Source: Thermomucor indicae-seudaticae
Lineage: Eukaryota > Mucoromycota > Mucoromycetes > Mucorales > Lichtheimiaceae
Direction: 5' to 3'
Length of the DNA stretch: 20,984 nt
NCBI GenBank assembly: GCA_000787465.1
Contig: JSYX01000604.1
Coordinates: forward strand, 1 to 20,984
In this document: one piece after another, positions 9,004 to 17,456 of the stretch
Layout: each line of letters opens with the position of its first letter
Position numbering within the stretch: position 1 is the first letter of the stretch
Translations under genes and position numbers: made by a program
Notes under the pieces: model-generated
The model's database searches: none
Told to the model about the DNA's origin: nothing
What the model saw: the letters and a program-made list of their open reading frames with translations, nothing else

Positions 9004-9321
9004 CCAAGAGCGGGAACACAGAGGAAGACGGTTACATATAACGAACCCGACGACGAAGGTTTCGTTGATTCAACGGGCAGGCTGAATGACTTGTTCGCAA
9101 ATGCGAACTGGAACCACATCTACATGTGCGAGGATTTTCGTTTTGCTACGGGTGTGAAGTCTCAGTTAGGTTTTCTTTCCTTTGCACGTGTCTTGAGCGA
9201 TGCCAACTATCTAGAAGGATCTTGGAGCGAAGGTATACGAGTCGGCTCATCCAAGAGGGTCGACTCATTGCTTAAACGTTCAAGACGACTTGGAAGTTCA
9301 AGAGCGCAAATCGCAAAATGA
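9004..9321 (+). other. Orphan open frame, about 105 codons, possible gene fragment
   Basis: I do not recognise it. A frame open from just after a stop near 9001 to the stop ending at 9321 encodes a protein-like sequence, with TYNEPDDEGFVDSTGRLNDL followed by ANANWNHIYMCEDFRFATG and a basic Ser/Arg-rich tail. There is no ATG near its beginning, so it is a fragment, an internal exon, or chance. It starts immediately after the CGAAT motif cluster, which suggests both may belong to one old mobile element. Confidence 0.25.
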
Positions 9322-9463
9322 CAATGATGAGAAAAAGGAAAGACCGAGAAACGTCCATAACACAGTGTCTTTTCCCCTTCTCATTTGCTCTTTTATTCTA
9401 CTTCCGATGCATGCACAGTCGTTTTAGAGCGGCATGTGCCTGGTTATTGCGGGTAGCTTCATG

Positions 9464-9601
9464 ATTGGTCGAAAATTCTAGTCCATTTTCTCCATTTGGG
9501 TTTAAAAATTCCTATTGGTCCCATGATAACCACTAGCAACCACTTTTTTGGAAATTTTTGCGTCAATGCAACTGCAGCAAAGAACCTGTATATGTATAAA
9601 T
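9464..9601 (+). promoter_or_regulatory. Core promoter of the polyol dehydrogenase gene
   Basis: Two reversed CCAAT boxes (ATTGG at 9464-9468 and 9514-9518) precede a TATA-like element (TATAAAT at 9595-9601) about 45 bp before the ATG at 9643. The layout is that of a standard fungal promoter. Binding by the CCAAT complex is inferred. Confidence 0.5.
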
Positions 9602-9642
9602 TCTCTCTTTGTCACAGGTTTTTTCCTGACGTTTTATATACC

Positions 9643-10862
9643 ATGGCGACTGCTGCTACTACTGTTATTCCTCCCTCTGAACCTGCAACTGCTATTGCGA
9701 CTGCAACGGATGTTGTTCCGACGACAGAAGTTGCCGCCGCCACGACGGAAGAAAAGAACTATGGCGTAATGCTCAAGAAAGTCAATGAATTGGAAGTGGT
9801 CGAGATACCGATGCCGACGCCTGGTCCGGGCGAAGTCCAAGTCCAAGTGAAGGCTACAGGGATTTGTGGGTCTGACGTGCACTTGTGGAAACATGGCGAA
9901 ATCGGTATCTTTCCCGTAACACGTCCTCAGCTTCTGGGCCATGAAAGCGCTGGTGTGGTCACAGCTGTTGGTCCCGGTGTGGATACCCTTAAAGTGGGCG
10001 ACCGTGTCGCGATCGAAGCGTAAGCTTTTGACTTGTCGCACATCAGAAAAACAAACATGATTCTAAAAGTAAATATATTAGTGGTGTTCCGTGCTCACAA
10101 TGTCACCAGTGCATGAGTGGCCGGTACCACTTGTGCCCGACGGTCGTCTTCAAGAGCACTCCTCCATACGACGGTTTGCTGGCTAAATATATCACACATC
10201 CTGCTCGATGGCTCTACAAGCTACCCGACCACATAAGCTATGAAGAGGGGGCATTGCTGGAGCCCTTGAGCGTTGCGATTGCGGCCATTGAGCGTGTGGG
10301 TGCTACCTTTGGACGGTCACTGTTGATTACTGGATGCGGTCCTATTGGTCTGATGGTCCTTGCTGTTGCGAAATCCATTGGCGTCAGCCCCATTATTGTG
10401 ACCGACGTTCAGCCTGGTCGTCTGGAGTATGCCGAAAAGATGGGCGCAGACTACACGTATCAAGTCAATCCTCAATTGTCGGACGTTGATATTGCTCGTG
10501 ATATCCGTGCGTTGACGGGCACTGACGGTGTGGATTACGCGCTTGAATGCACAGGTATCGAGTCCTCTTTCCGGGCTGCGATCATGGCTACCCGCGATGC
10601 AGGCACCTGCTGCCTGGTTGGTGTTGGCAAGAACGATCAAACGCTTCCGGTCAACAACTTTGCTATGCGTGAAGTCGACATTCGCGGCCTGTTCCGGTAC
10701 CATCACACCTATCCACGTGCGATTGCACTCATGGCCAGTGGCAAACTCCAAGTCAAACATCTGATTACCCACAAGTTCGACTTCATGGATGCGCTCAAGG
10801 CCTTTGAGACCGCCGCGGATTATTCCACGGGCGCCATAAAAGTCCAAATCATCAACAACTGA
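9643..10862 (+). CDS. Zinc-dependent polyol dehydrogenase (sorbitol/xylitol type)
   Basis: A medium-chain dehydrogenase/reductase oxidising a polyol (sorbitol, xylitol or L-arabinitol) to its ketose with NAD+. Two exons (9643-10019, 10082-10862) around a 62-nt intron give 385 residues. The ATG lies in a good context (ACCATGG), about 45 bp after a TATA-like box. Catalytic zinc ligands: Cys75 (ICGSD) and His100/Glu101 (LGHES), with Glu186 (LLEPLS) also in the active site. The structural zinc set is complete: Cys130, 133, 136 and 144. The Rossmann motif is GCGPIG (210-215), and Asp234 at the end of the second strand (VTDVQPGRL) indicates NAD rather than NADP. An Ala/Thr-rich extension of about 38 residues precedes the domain and is longer than usual. 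Substrate cannot be told from sequence alone. Intact. Confidence 0.93.
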
Positions 10863-11460
10863 GAAATTTGAACCTATTTTACCCCTTCAGCATATAGCAT
10901 TCCCCAACTATCCAGCCATGTACATTCTGTCTTCTTGCTCCCATTTCCTTCGTATATATAAGCACGTCTCTTCATCATATTCTTAATGGAAACATGAATA
11001 AAGCGCATCCCATTCTGTAAAGAAAACGAACGTGCCAAAAGTGTTTACTTTCCAAGTGCTGTATACATCAGATACAAGGATGTAAAAGAGGTCAACCAAG
11101 GCGCATTCAAACAGCTCTGTACACGGACTCAAGACCTCCCTGATACAGTACCCGCGCGATATATCGATATTTGATAGATCGATATTCTCGACATACCGAT
11201 CGACCACTGCAATCACGGATTTGCTTTATCCAGGCGTATGTCCACTTAATATAACGATATTCTTGCAATATAGTTATTTTCGGGGCTGCTTTTTATGGAG
11301 AAGTGGTTCTTCTTCCGCGCTGAACCGATCTCGACTTTTCGAATAAAAAATGTTGGGCTACTGTCAAAGCTGCGTACAAAGGCTAAGGGATTCTTACACC
11401 TCTTTCATGATCTTGATGGCTGTTCTCTTCCACTTGGTATTGCTTTTACTTCTACTAAGG
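10863..11460. other. Intergenic region downstream of the dehydrogenase
   Basis: AT-rich 3' flank. AATAAA at 10997-11002, about 135 bp past the dehydrogenase stop, is a plausible poly(A) signal. A third copy of the 12-mer TACAAGGATGTA is at 11073-11084. A palindrome-prone stretch around 11158-11190 has several CGATAT/ATCGAT motifs. Open frames on both strands lack ATG starts or family resemblance. Confidence 0.5.
10997..11002 (+). terminator. Putative poly(A) signal of the polyol dehydrogenase
   Basis: Canonical AATAAA hexamer, the first clear one after the dehydrogenase stop codon. Use is inferred from position. Confidence 0.4.
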
Positions 11461-12048
11461 TCACCGCGGGATTCCTTGACTGCTTTCTTCAGTCCTACAT
11501 GGTCTTCCTATTGTACCGCTATTGCTGCTACTCACAATCCATACTTGTTTAGTACTTGCAACTGTTTCTACGATCGTCGCAGCATAATCCTTCACGTTAT
11601 TCGGTGACTCTTCCTCTGGACTACTGTGTCTCGGTAATGCGCTCGAATCAGATACACGAATAAGTTCTCGTAAATCGGCAGATGGGATGATTTCAGTGGT
11701 TTTGGTGACCGACGTTGGAACGAGGTCAATGATGCCGTAATACAACAGGCTGTTTGTAGAAAATAAGTCATCCAATACATCAATCAGTTACTATTTATTC
11801 ACTTACTCTTGTTTATGTAAAGTGTCGGTATGATTCTTAGGCTTCATGCGGTAAGTCAATATCTTTGAGCGGATCCGGTCGTCAAATATATTGTCGGCCT
11901 GGATTTGTACTTGAACTAGCAAAGAATCGAAGTATTCACTGATCATTTCATTTACGTAGTAAGCGATCTTGGAACGGGTCCTCAGAACTCGATGATGGTA
12001 TAGCAGTCTCTGGGGACTGGGGACTGGGTCTGCTGCCGTTTCAACCAT
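11461..12048 (-). CDS. Small two-exon gene of unknown function, possibly N-terminally broken
   Basis: I do not recognise it. Exons 12048-11807 and 11749-11461 around a 57-nt GT-AG intron (donor GTAAGT, acceptor ACAAACAG) join in frame to 176 residues from an ATG at 12048. The middle is protein-like (RSKIAYYVNEMISEYFDSLL, then QADNIFDDRIRSKIL), and the splice restores DLLYYGIIDLVPTSV; the C-terminus is Ser/Glu-rich. Upstream on the same strand another frame (about 12177-11988) is also coding-like, with SVTLDSVGTRFQQ and TEERLELWLKRQ, and it runs into a TGGGGAC tandem duplication (12011-12024) that shifts frame. So the annotated protein may be the remaining C-terminal part of a longer, frameshifted gene. 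It lies directly downstream of a transposase remnant on the same strand and could be element cargo. Confidence 0.4.
12011..12028. repeat. Tandem 7-bp duplication (TGGGGAC)
   Basis: Two copies of TGGGGAC followed by a partial TGGG. Seven base pairs shift the reading frame by one, and two protein-like minus-strand frames meet at this spot. Confidence 0.7.
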
Positions 12049-12185
12049 AGTTCAAGCCGTTCTTCAGTGCGCACCCGTGCCGAGCCAAGGAGATTCAAGG
12101 CTGATTGTTGGAATCTGGTGCCTACGCTGTCCAATGTAACTGACGACGTTTCAGATACTCCGGCTGCAGAGGACGTAAGCGATTG

Positions 12186-12857
12186 CTAAAAAGCTTTGAC
12201 CTTTGCTTGGCAAAGTGCCGTTAAGGGAGCGGTCGACGGGAGCGCGGCTTTGAATTCTTTATAGAATGCACCGAATATCACAAGCATGGGTTTTCTGCCG
12301 CTGTCATAGATAACACCGCCTTGTGGAAGCCATGTGCGCTGAGAATGATGGTCTAGATGACAGTAGGATTCATCCAAGAAGACCTCGGGTACAAGGGGCA
12401 GCCCGTTGTTGCTGATGTTTGACAACCGGTCCTCGACGTACTTACAGTACTCGATGTTGTTGGGCGAATTGTGCAGGATGACGCGTCTTTGCCCCATCCC
12501 ATAGTAATAGCCCAGCTGCTTAAGGTATCTGCAGAGAGTCCGTTTGTGGATCAATATGCCTCTCTTCAACAGTTCTGCGCAGAGGTTGTTGGCTGTAACA
12601 GGCTGGCCGGACAAGTTCCAGGAAAGGATGATCTCTCTAACAACCATCACGATCGCATTGTAGATCTGCTTTTTCGGTCGTCCAGTAGTGGCCGATGATT
12701 CAGGAAGCTTTTGCTCATCCTCTTCCATACGAATGACCTTCTCCGCAACTCTAAGGCTGATGCCAGTGATCTTCGCAGGTAGCTTGCGAGGCGACAGCTT
12801 CTCATTTGCAGTGCACGCGATCTTTTGCGTGAGTTCCGTAAAAATTCTGAAGGACAA
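12186..12857 (-). pseudogene. Truncated IS630/Tc1-mariner-like transposase
   Basis: A cut-and-paste transposase fragment. The N-terminal part holds helix-turn-helix-like segments for DNA binding: GRPKKQIYNAIVMVV, then NNLCAELLKRGILIHKRTL and CRYLKQLGYYYGMGQRRV. The catalytic core begins with VFLDESYCHLDHH, the first catalytic Asp, followed by RTWLPQGG and GRKPMLVIFGAF, typical of this superfamily. The frame then loses resemblance and stops at 12186, so the part that should carry the second Asp and last Asp/Glu is missing. No ATG opens the frame; it is open back to 12941 without one, so the N-terminus is also damaged or unresolved. I found no terminal inverted repeats or TA duplication. An inactive remnant. 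Confidence 0.7.
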
Positions 12858-13359
12858 AGAAGCGAGCGGTTTTGGATTGAAGCACCGCGAAAGGTGCTGT
12901 GTGTCACCCAGAAATGTGGGAAGGTTTAAGCAAAAGGTATCTCAGGTGTTTAGCAAGGTACAACATCAAAGGTTAAAATAAGTCAGGAGCGAAGCATAAA
13001 AAGTCGAATGTTCTACGGCATATGGGAAGAATATGATAGAGTCACCGTCTTAGAAGGGGCCCTGATCTCATAACAGGAAGGGCAATCGATCCACCAGAAT
13101 AGAATCATGACCTACTACTGTAATGTCTTAAAGTGACGAGTCTCGTAAAAGAAACCAGCCTTAAATCGTTTCCCTCACACTAATAGTATTTTACGATTCT
13201 CCTCGGTGATTTACTCTTTCCAAGCATAAATCACACAAGAATGATGCATAGAGTAGAGCTCTTCTGCCAGTGCTTGCTAACCGGCATCCATTCGGCCCTC
13301 CAATTTTGTACATAGTCATCCTTGGACCTTCTCTGTATAACCTTTCCAACCACGCCCCA
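12858..13359. other. Intergenic region before the CoA gene
   Basis: About 500 bp between the transposase remnant and the phosphopantetheine adenylyltransferase start. The minus-strand transposase frame stays open to 12941 but without recognisable motifs. The rest is AT-rich and should contain the promoter of the downstream gene. I see no other gene. Confidence 0.45.
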
Positions 13360-14490
13360 ATGACCTTGCTTCTTTGTCTTTATCTGTCCGGCTACGACCA
13401 CGTCGACGCAGAAACGAAATCGCTCATTAAACAAGCTGTCGAGCGCTCATTAGCCAACTCTAGCAATCGCTTGATCATCAACGTTGTTAATCTTGCTGAA
13501 TCCGCATTTGACTGGCACCAGATCCAGGCCCTTTTATGCACCCTGTACGTGACCCAGCTCACAACAAGTTACGCTGCCAACGCACCATTATTTGACTGCA
13601 CCATCGTTTTCGATGCATGGTGTGGGTATAATCTCGCTCTCGAACCTGACCTGACCACCGTTTTTGTTTCCATTCAAGGTAAAAAGAAGGAATAAAAGCC
13701 TTTTTTCCCTTGGCTGAATCCATAGAAATATATGTAGAGGAGCATCGACTCACATCGTGGATTGAACAACGAAAACAAGCTGGACTGCCTGCATTGACGG
13801 TCGAACCATTAAGCACAGACAGTGCTGCTGGCGACAAGCAGAGTATCCCGGGCACGGGCCGTCTTCAGCCGTTGTTTAAACGCGTCGCTGTCGGCGGTAC
13901 CTTTGATCATATCCATGCCGGACACAAGATCCTGCTAACCATGACGGCTCTCCTGGCGACCGAAAGTGTAGTTGTAGGAGTAACAGGTAACGACTTTCTC
14001 TCTTTATCTGCCAATTTCGCTTTGAACTTACCCTTCTTCTTAGACGACAGCATGCTAAAGTCGAAAAAGTTTCGCGAATATATCGCTCCAACTCAAGACC
14101 GGATCGACAATGCACAAAAGCTTTTGCAAATCATTAAACGAAATATCACATACGAGGTAATAAAAAAAGGAAGCTTATCAGGTATGTCAGTGATTGTCCT
14201 CATATATATATATGTGTGTATAGGTCGTAGCCATTTCTGACCCATTTGGACCCACCATCACCGACGCATCCATCGAAGCACTGGTTTGCTCCAAAGAGAC
14301 AGAAAAGGGTGGCGAGGCAGTCAATCATGAGCGCGCACGCCGAGGATATCCGTCGCTCGAAATCCGACTTATCGACATCATTTCCTCAGATAGTCCGTCC
14401 GTCCAAGGACAAGATATGGCGACACTAAAAGTCAGTTCTACTTGGATAAGAGAGTATCTCTCAAGAACAAACAAAATTCGTATCAACTAG
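13360..14490 (+). CDS. Phosphopantetheine adenylyltransferase (fungal Cab4 type)
   Basis: Transfers AMP from ATP to 4'-phosphopantetheine, giving dephospho-CoA, the penultimate step of coenzyme A synthesis. Four exons (13360-13678, 13726-13986, 14044-14156, 14224-14490) with introns of 47, 57 and 67 nt join in frame to 319 residues, close to the length of yeast Cab4. The N-terminal ~150 residues are the eukaryotic extension. The nucleotidyltransferase core starts at RVAVGGTFDHIHAGHKILL, with the HxGH motif at His170-His173. The MLKSKKFREYIAP segment follows after intron 2, and the C-terminal SSTWIREYL corresponds to the family's conserved Ser/Thr-x-Ile-Arg motif. The second intron interrupts exactly after VVGVT, and splicing restores the expected Asp. 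No dephospho-CoA kinase domain is fused. I chose the ATG at 13360 because it directly precedes the hydrophobic strand LLLCLYLSGYD. Intact. Confidence 0.92.
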
Positions 14491-14523
14491 AAAAGTTTGT
14501 TGTTTCCGACCTGTTCATGTTCA

Positions 14524-16389
14524 ATGCTGTTAAAGAGATGCTTTTCTCTGTTGAATCGACGTATTGTTACTCCACGGTTTATTTGTCATAGCTGTGCTGC
14601 ACGCACCGCCACTTGGGAACCTTGGGAAGACGACCTGATCCGTTCCTACGTCCAGTGCAATGGTCCCCGATGGACCGATCTCGTGCAGCACGCATTACCC
14701 CATCGCACCGTTGTCCAATGCCAGCAGCGATGGCGCGACAACCTCGATCCGAACCTGAAACACGGCCCACTTTCCGAAACCGAGCAAGAGCTTTTGCGCA
14801 AGGGCGTCAACGAATTCGGTCTGGGCCAATGGAAACAGATTGCAGCAAAGTACTTGCCCAATCGATCCCCCAGACGCCTCGCCAACGCATGGACAACAGC
14901 CGCAAGCACCAGCCTGCCCTGGACCCCAGAGGACGACGCATTGCTGATTAAGGCTTATGAAGAGTTTGGAAATCAATGGACAAAGATCGCTCAGACCTAT
15001 TTTCCCGGCCGTTCTCGCCACGCTGTCCGGTTCCGCTACAAGGAACGGCTCGACCCTTCCGTCAACCACGGGCCTTGGTCCCAACATGAGCTCGACTTGC
15101 TCCTAAGACGCACGCTGTTGTACGGCACCCACAACCAATGGGACAAGATCGCCCAAGGCATCCCCGGGCGCACAGCCTACCAGTGCTCGCAAAAGTACCT
15201 CAACACCTTGGCCCCCCTGATCTCCTCCTCCTCTACTACGCAAGGCGAAGAAGAAGAAGAAGGAACAAAGACAACGGCTTGGAGTCCCTGGGAAACCAAG
15301 CTGTTCTGGCAGCTCGCACGGGCGCACGACTGCAACTGGGTCAAGGTCAGCAGCGCGCTGTCCACCGGTCGCAACCAAGCCATGTGCCGCTACAAGTTTC
15401 ACAAGGACCTAAAGACACTGTTCCTCACACACCGCGATCAAGTCCAACAGCGGCCAGATGAAAACAAGAAGGAATGGAAATCGAGGGTCGCGCACCTCAT
15501 GTGCGAGTGGATCGAAAACAAGGGTTCGGTCATGCTCGATGCGCGCGGCGCCACCGTCGTCCGGGACACAAACGCCTGGACGCAACAGGAAATTGATCTC
15601 TTGCTGCACGAAAGGAACGAAAATGGGGCCAGTTGGCAAGCGATCGCGAATAAGCTGGGTGGAACACGAACACGGAACCAATGCCGGTTGAAATACGAAG
15701 AACTCGCACGTCAAAGTAACAATAACATAGCAGTAGGGCATTGGACAGAAGAAGAAGATGAGCAACTGTGCAGTCTGGTCGAAAAGCACGGCACACGCTG
15801 GAGTATTATTAGTCTTCATCATCCAAGGACCGCGACTCAGTGCTCATATCGGTGGCACCGCGTCTTGAAGCATCAACGCAGCAACCAAAAGACAATCGGA
15901 CAACGGTTAACCAAGTCGGAACAGCAGCTGATTGCAGAGGGCGTGCAGATGTTTGGACACAACTGGGTGGCGATTGCTGAAACGTATGTTCCGCATCGTA
16001 CGCCGGAGCAGTGTATGCGGTGGTGGTGGAGTCATCATGATCGCAACAAGGACGCGTGGAGTACTGCGGAGGATCAGACGCTGCGCGAAGCCGTCGTCGA
16101 GAAACAAGAACAGGATTGGGACAAGATTGCACAACTTTTACCGGGTCGCTCGGCCAGCGAGTGTCGCCATCGGTGGATGAGAGTGCTCAACCCAGAGTTG
16201 AAAAAGGGCAGGTGGTCATCAGACGAAGAACTCAAGCTGCTAGATATCATACACAAGTGGGAAGGCCAGGCCATTCCATGGGACCTTGTCGCAAAAGAAC
16301 TGGACACGGGCCGACACAAATGGTCTTGTCAGCAAAAGTATATGGTTATTCTTAGAAATTCGCGCAAGAGAAAAGCAGATTTTGTATAA
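14524..16389 (+). CDS. Ten-repeat Myb/SANT-domain protein, possibly mitochondrial
   Basis: A single-exon protein of 621 residues built almost entirely from Myb/SANT-like helix-turn-helix repeats, so probably a DNA-binding protein; the target is unknown. Ten repeats can be delimited by their opening Trp/acidic segments and closing W-K-x-I-A and Q-C-x-x-R parts: WEPWEDDLI, GPLSETEQELL, LPWTPEDDALL, GPWSQHELDLL, TAWSPWETKLF, NAWTQQEIDLL, GHWTEEEDEQL, QRLTKSEQQLI, DAWSTAEDQTL and GRWSSDEELKLL. Linkers such as NPNLKHGP, DPSVNHGPW and NPELKKGRW are the classic Myb inter-repeat type. The first ATG is at 14524; the N-terminus MLLKRCFSLLNRRIVTPRF is basic, without acidic residues, and resembles a mitochondrial presequence. 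A short acidic Glu run lies between repeats 4 and 5. It starts 33 bp after the stop of the CoA gene on the same strand, leaving little room for a separate promoter. Family call firm; organelle location is inference. Confidence 0.9.
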   Translation: MLLKRCFSLLNRRIVTPRFICHSCAARTATWEPWEDDLIRSYVQCNGPRWTDLVQHALPHRTVVQCQQRWRDNLDPNLKHGPLSETEQELLRKGVNEFGLGQWKQIAAKYLPNRSPRRLANAWTTAASTSLPWTPEDDALLIKAYEEFGNQWTKIAQTYFPGRSRHAVRFRYKERLDPSVNHGPWSQHELDLLLRRTLLYGTHNQWDKIAQGIPGRTAYQCSQKYLNTLAPLISSSSTTQGEEEEEGTKTTAWSPWETKLFWQLARAHDCNWVKVSSALSTGRNQAMCRYKFHKDLKTLFLTHRDQVQQRPDENKKEWKSRVAHLMCEWIENKGSVMLDARGATVVRDTNAWTQQEIDLLLHERNENGASWQAIANKLGGTRTRNQCRLKYEELARQSNNNIAVGHWTEEEDEQLCSLVEKHGTRWSIISLHHPRTATQCSYRWHRVLKHQRSNQKTIGQRLTKSEQQLIAEGVQMFGHNWVAIAETYVPHRTPEQCMRWWWSHHDRNKDAWSTAEDQTLREAVVEKQEQDWDKIAQLLPGRSASECRHRWMRVLNPELKKGRWSSDEELKLLDIIHKWEGQAIPWDLVAKELDTGRHKWSCQQKYMVILRNSRKRKADFV

Positions 16390-17456
16390 AGGATATGTAG
16401 AATTTGCAGCAATTTGGAATGGATATTGACGCATGAAGCAACTTCTGTCAATTTTGATAGAGGTTCTGATAAGAAGAATGTAAAAGGTGCGGAAAGAATT
16501 CCGCGCGGCATTTTCGACAACTTTCGACAAAGCTGACCAAATCAGACAGTACAGTTTCTGCCTCCATAGGCGGAGGGCATGACATTCATGCCCGCTGGCG
16601 CAGTTACGTTGAGCAGACTTGGTCCAGTTTGATACCGAGAGCATGGCAAAGATATTAAAGCCTGACAGCACAGGCTGCTATGAGACGGCCCATGATTCCT
16701 GCAGCCGAACGTACCCGCGTCTGTGAGGCCTCTGTCAAGGATGTGTTGTGAAAGACGTTCCGGAAGAGCATTGTGAGCTTTTTGTACAGCTGTTAAATAA
16801 ACTGATATGAAGGCCGAGTTAGTAGCGATTGTCCATGCGCTCACTTTAGAAAGTGCAAAGAGAGGATATTCAGTAAATGAAGGATATGTTTTCCTTCGCA
16901 AGCCGAGCCTGCGAGGGGCGTGGCAGCTGGACATACACGATATTCTTCCAGCGACCATGATCCGCGATAACGAACCACTGGTCAACGTCCAATATATTTC
17001 TCGCGTGTTTAGACGCGATCTCTCTGCTGTTAATGACACCCCCAGATAAAGCCCATCCACTGTGGAAGCAATTGAAGGCTGATATACCGTTTGAGGTACC
17101 TCCACTTCGTGGCCTGTCAGAAACGGCTGACGCTGCAGCAATCAACGTTGCAACAAACATCAAGAACATATGGGAAGGCAATATTTTTGAATGTCTGTCT
17201 TGCCGGAGATGCTTTTTCCCGCCTAGCAGACTCTTCTTTTACGCAAAATGCAATTGCAAAGAAAGTCTCTCCACTACGTGGAATTTTATCCAAATTATGC
17301 AAATTCAGTAGTATCAGCTATCCAAATCCAGAAGGCTTTCTGTATCTAACATATGATTGCTGCTTTACTTCTTTTTATTTTCCCTTAAAGATGGATACTA
17401 TACAAACACTTTCGCGACATGGTTTTCTGTACAATAACAAAATTTCGGTATAACAA
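16390..17456. other. Intergenic region with broken coding-like sequence
   Basis: About 1.07 kb between two convergent genes. The part from about 16560 to 17200 reads as protein-like in several plus-strand frames that switch (see the pseudogene candidate). The remainder is AT-rich 3' flank with no feature I can support. Confidence 0.45.
16620..17200 (+). pseudogene. Candidate decayed gene or element fragment, unidentified
   Basis: I do not recognise the product. Plus-strand segments with balanced composition follow one another in different frames. FDTESMAKILKPDSTGCYET lies at about 16627-16686, and VVKDVPEEHCELFVQLLNKL at about 16746-16805. From the ATG at 16807 comes MKAELVAIVHALTLESAKRG and onward to a stop at 17047-17049. 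After a frame change at a C run (17038-17043) the reading continues as DKAHPLWKQLKADIPFEVPP and AAAINVATNIKNIW. The joined reading looks like one protein with frameshifts. A long minus-strand frame over the same DNA has no ATG and a biased, antisense-like composition. Confidence 0.3.

Larger units (their letters stand above)
7359..9642. other. 2.3-kb intergenic region with palindromes and decayed element-like DNA
   Basis: No gene can be supported across this stretch apart from one orphan open frame (9004-9321). The left part is promoter for the minus-strand gene at 7358; the right part is promoter for the dehydrogenase at 9643. Between them are an 18-bp perfect palindrome (7766-7783), a 12-bp palindrome CGCTGCGCAGCG (7846-7857), and a cluster of CGAAT/ATTCG motifs (8871-8995). 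Open frames at 7794 and 8428 have no family resemblance. The stretch may include remnants of a DNA transposon. Confidence 0.5.

Noticed and set aside
13231..13855. Minus-strand open frames over the CoA gene
   Set aside because: They overlap exons of the phosphopantetheine adenylyltransferase in antisense and have no motifs.
14695..16132. Several minus-strand open frames of 60-137 codons
   Set aside because: All lie antisense to the Myb-repeat protein and show no family resemblance.
16542..17141. 199-codon minus-strand open frame
   Set aside because: It begins at TTG rather than ATG, its composition is Ser/Arg/Leu-rich as in antisense frames, and the plus strand has more protein-like segments over the same DNA.
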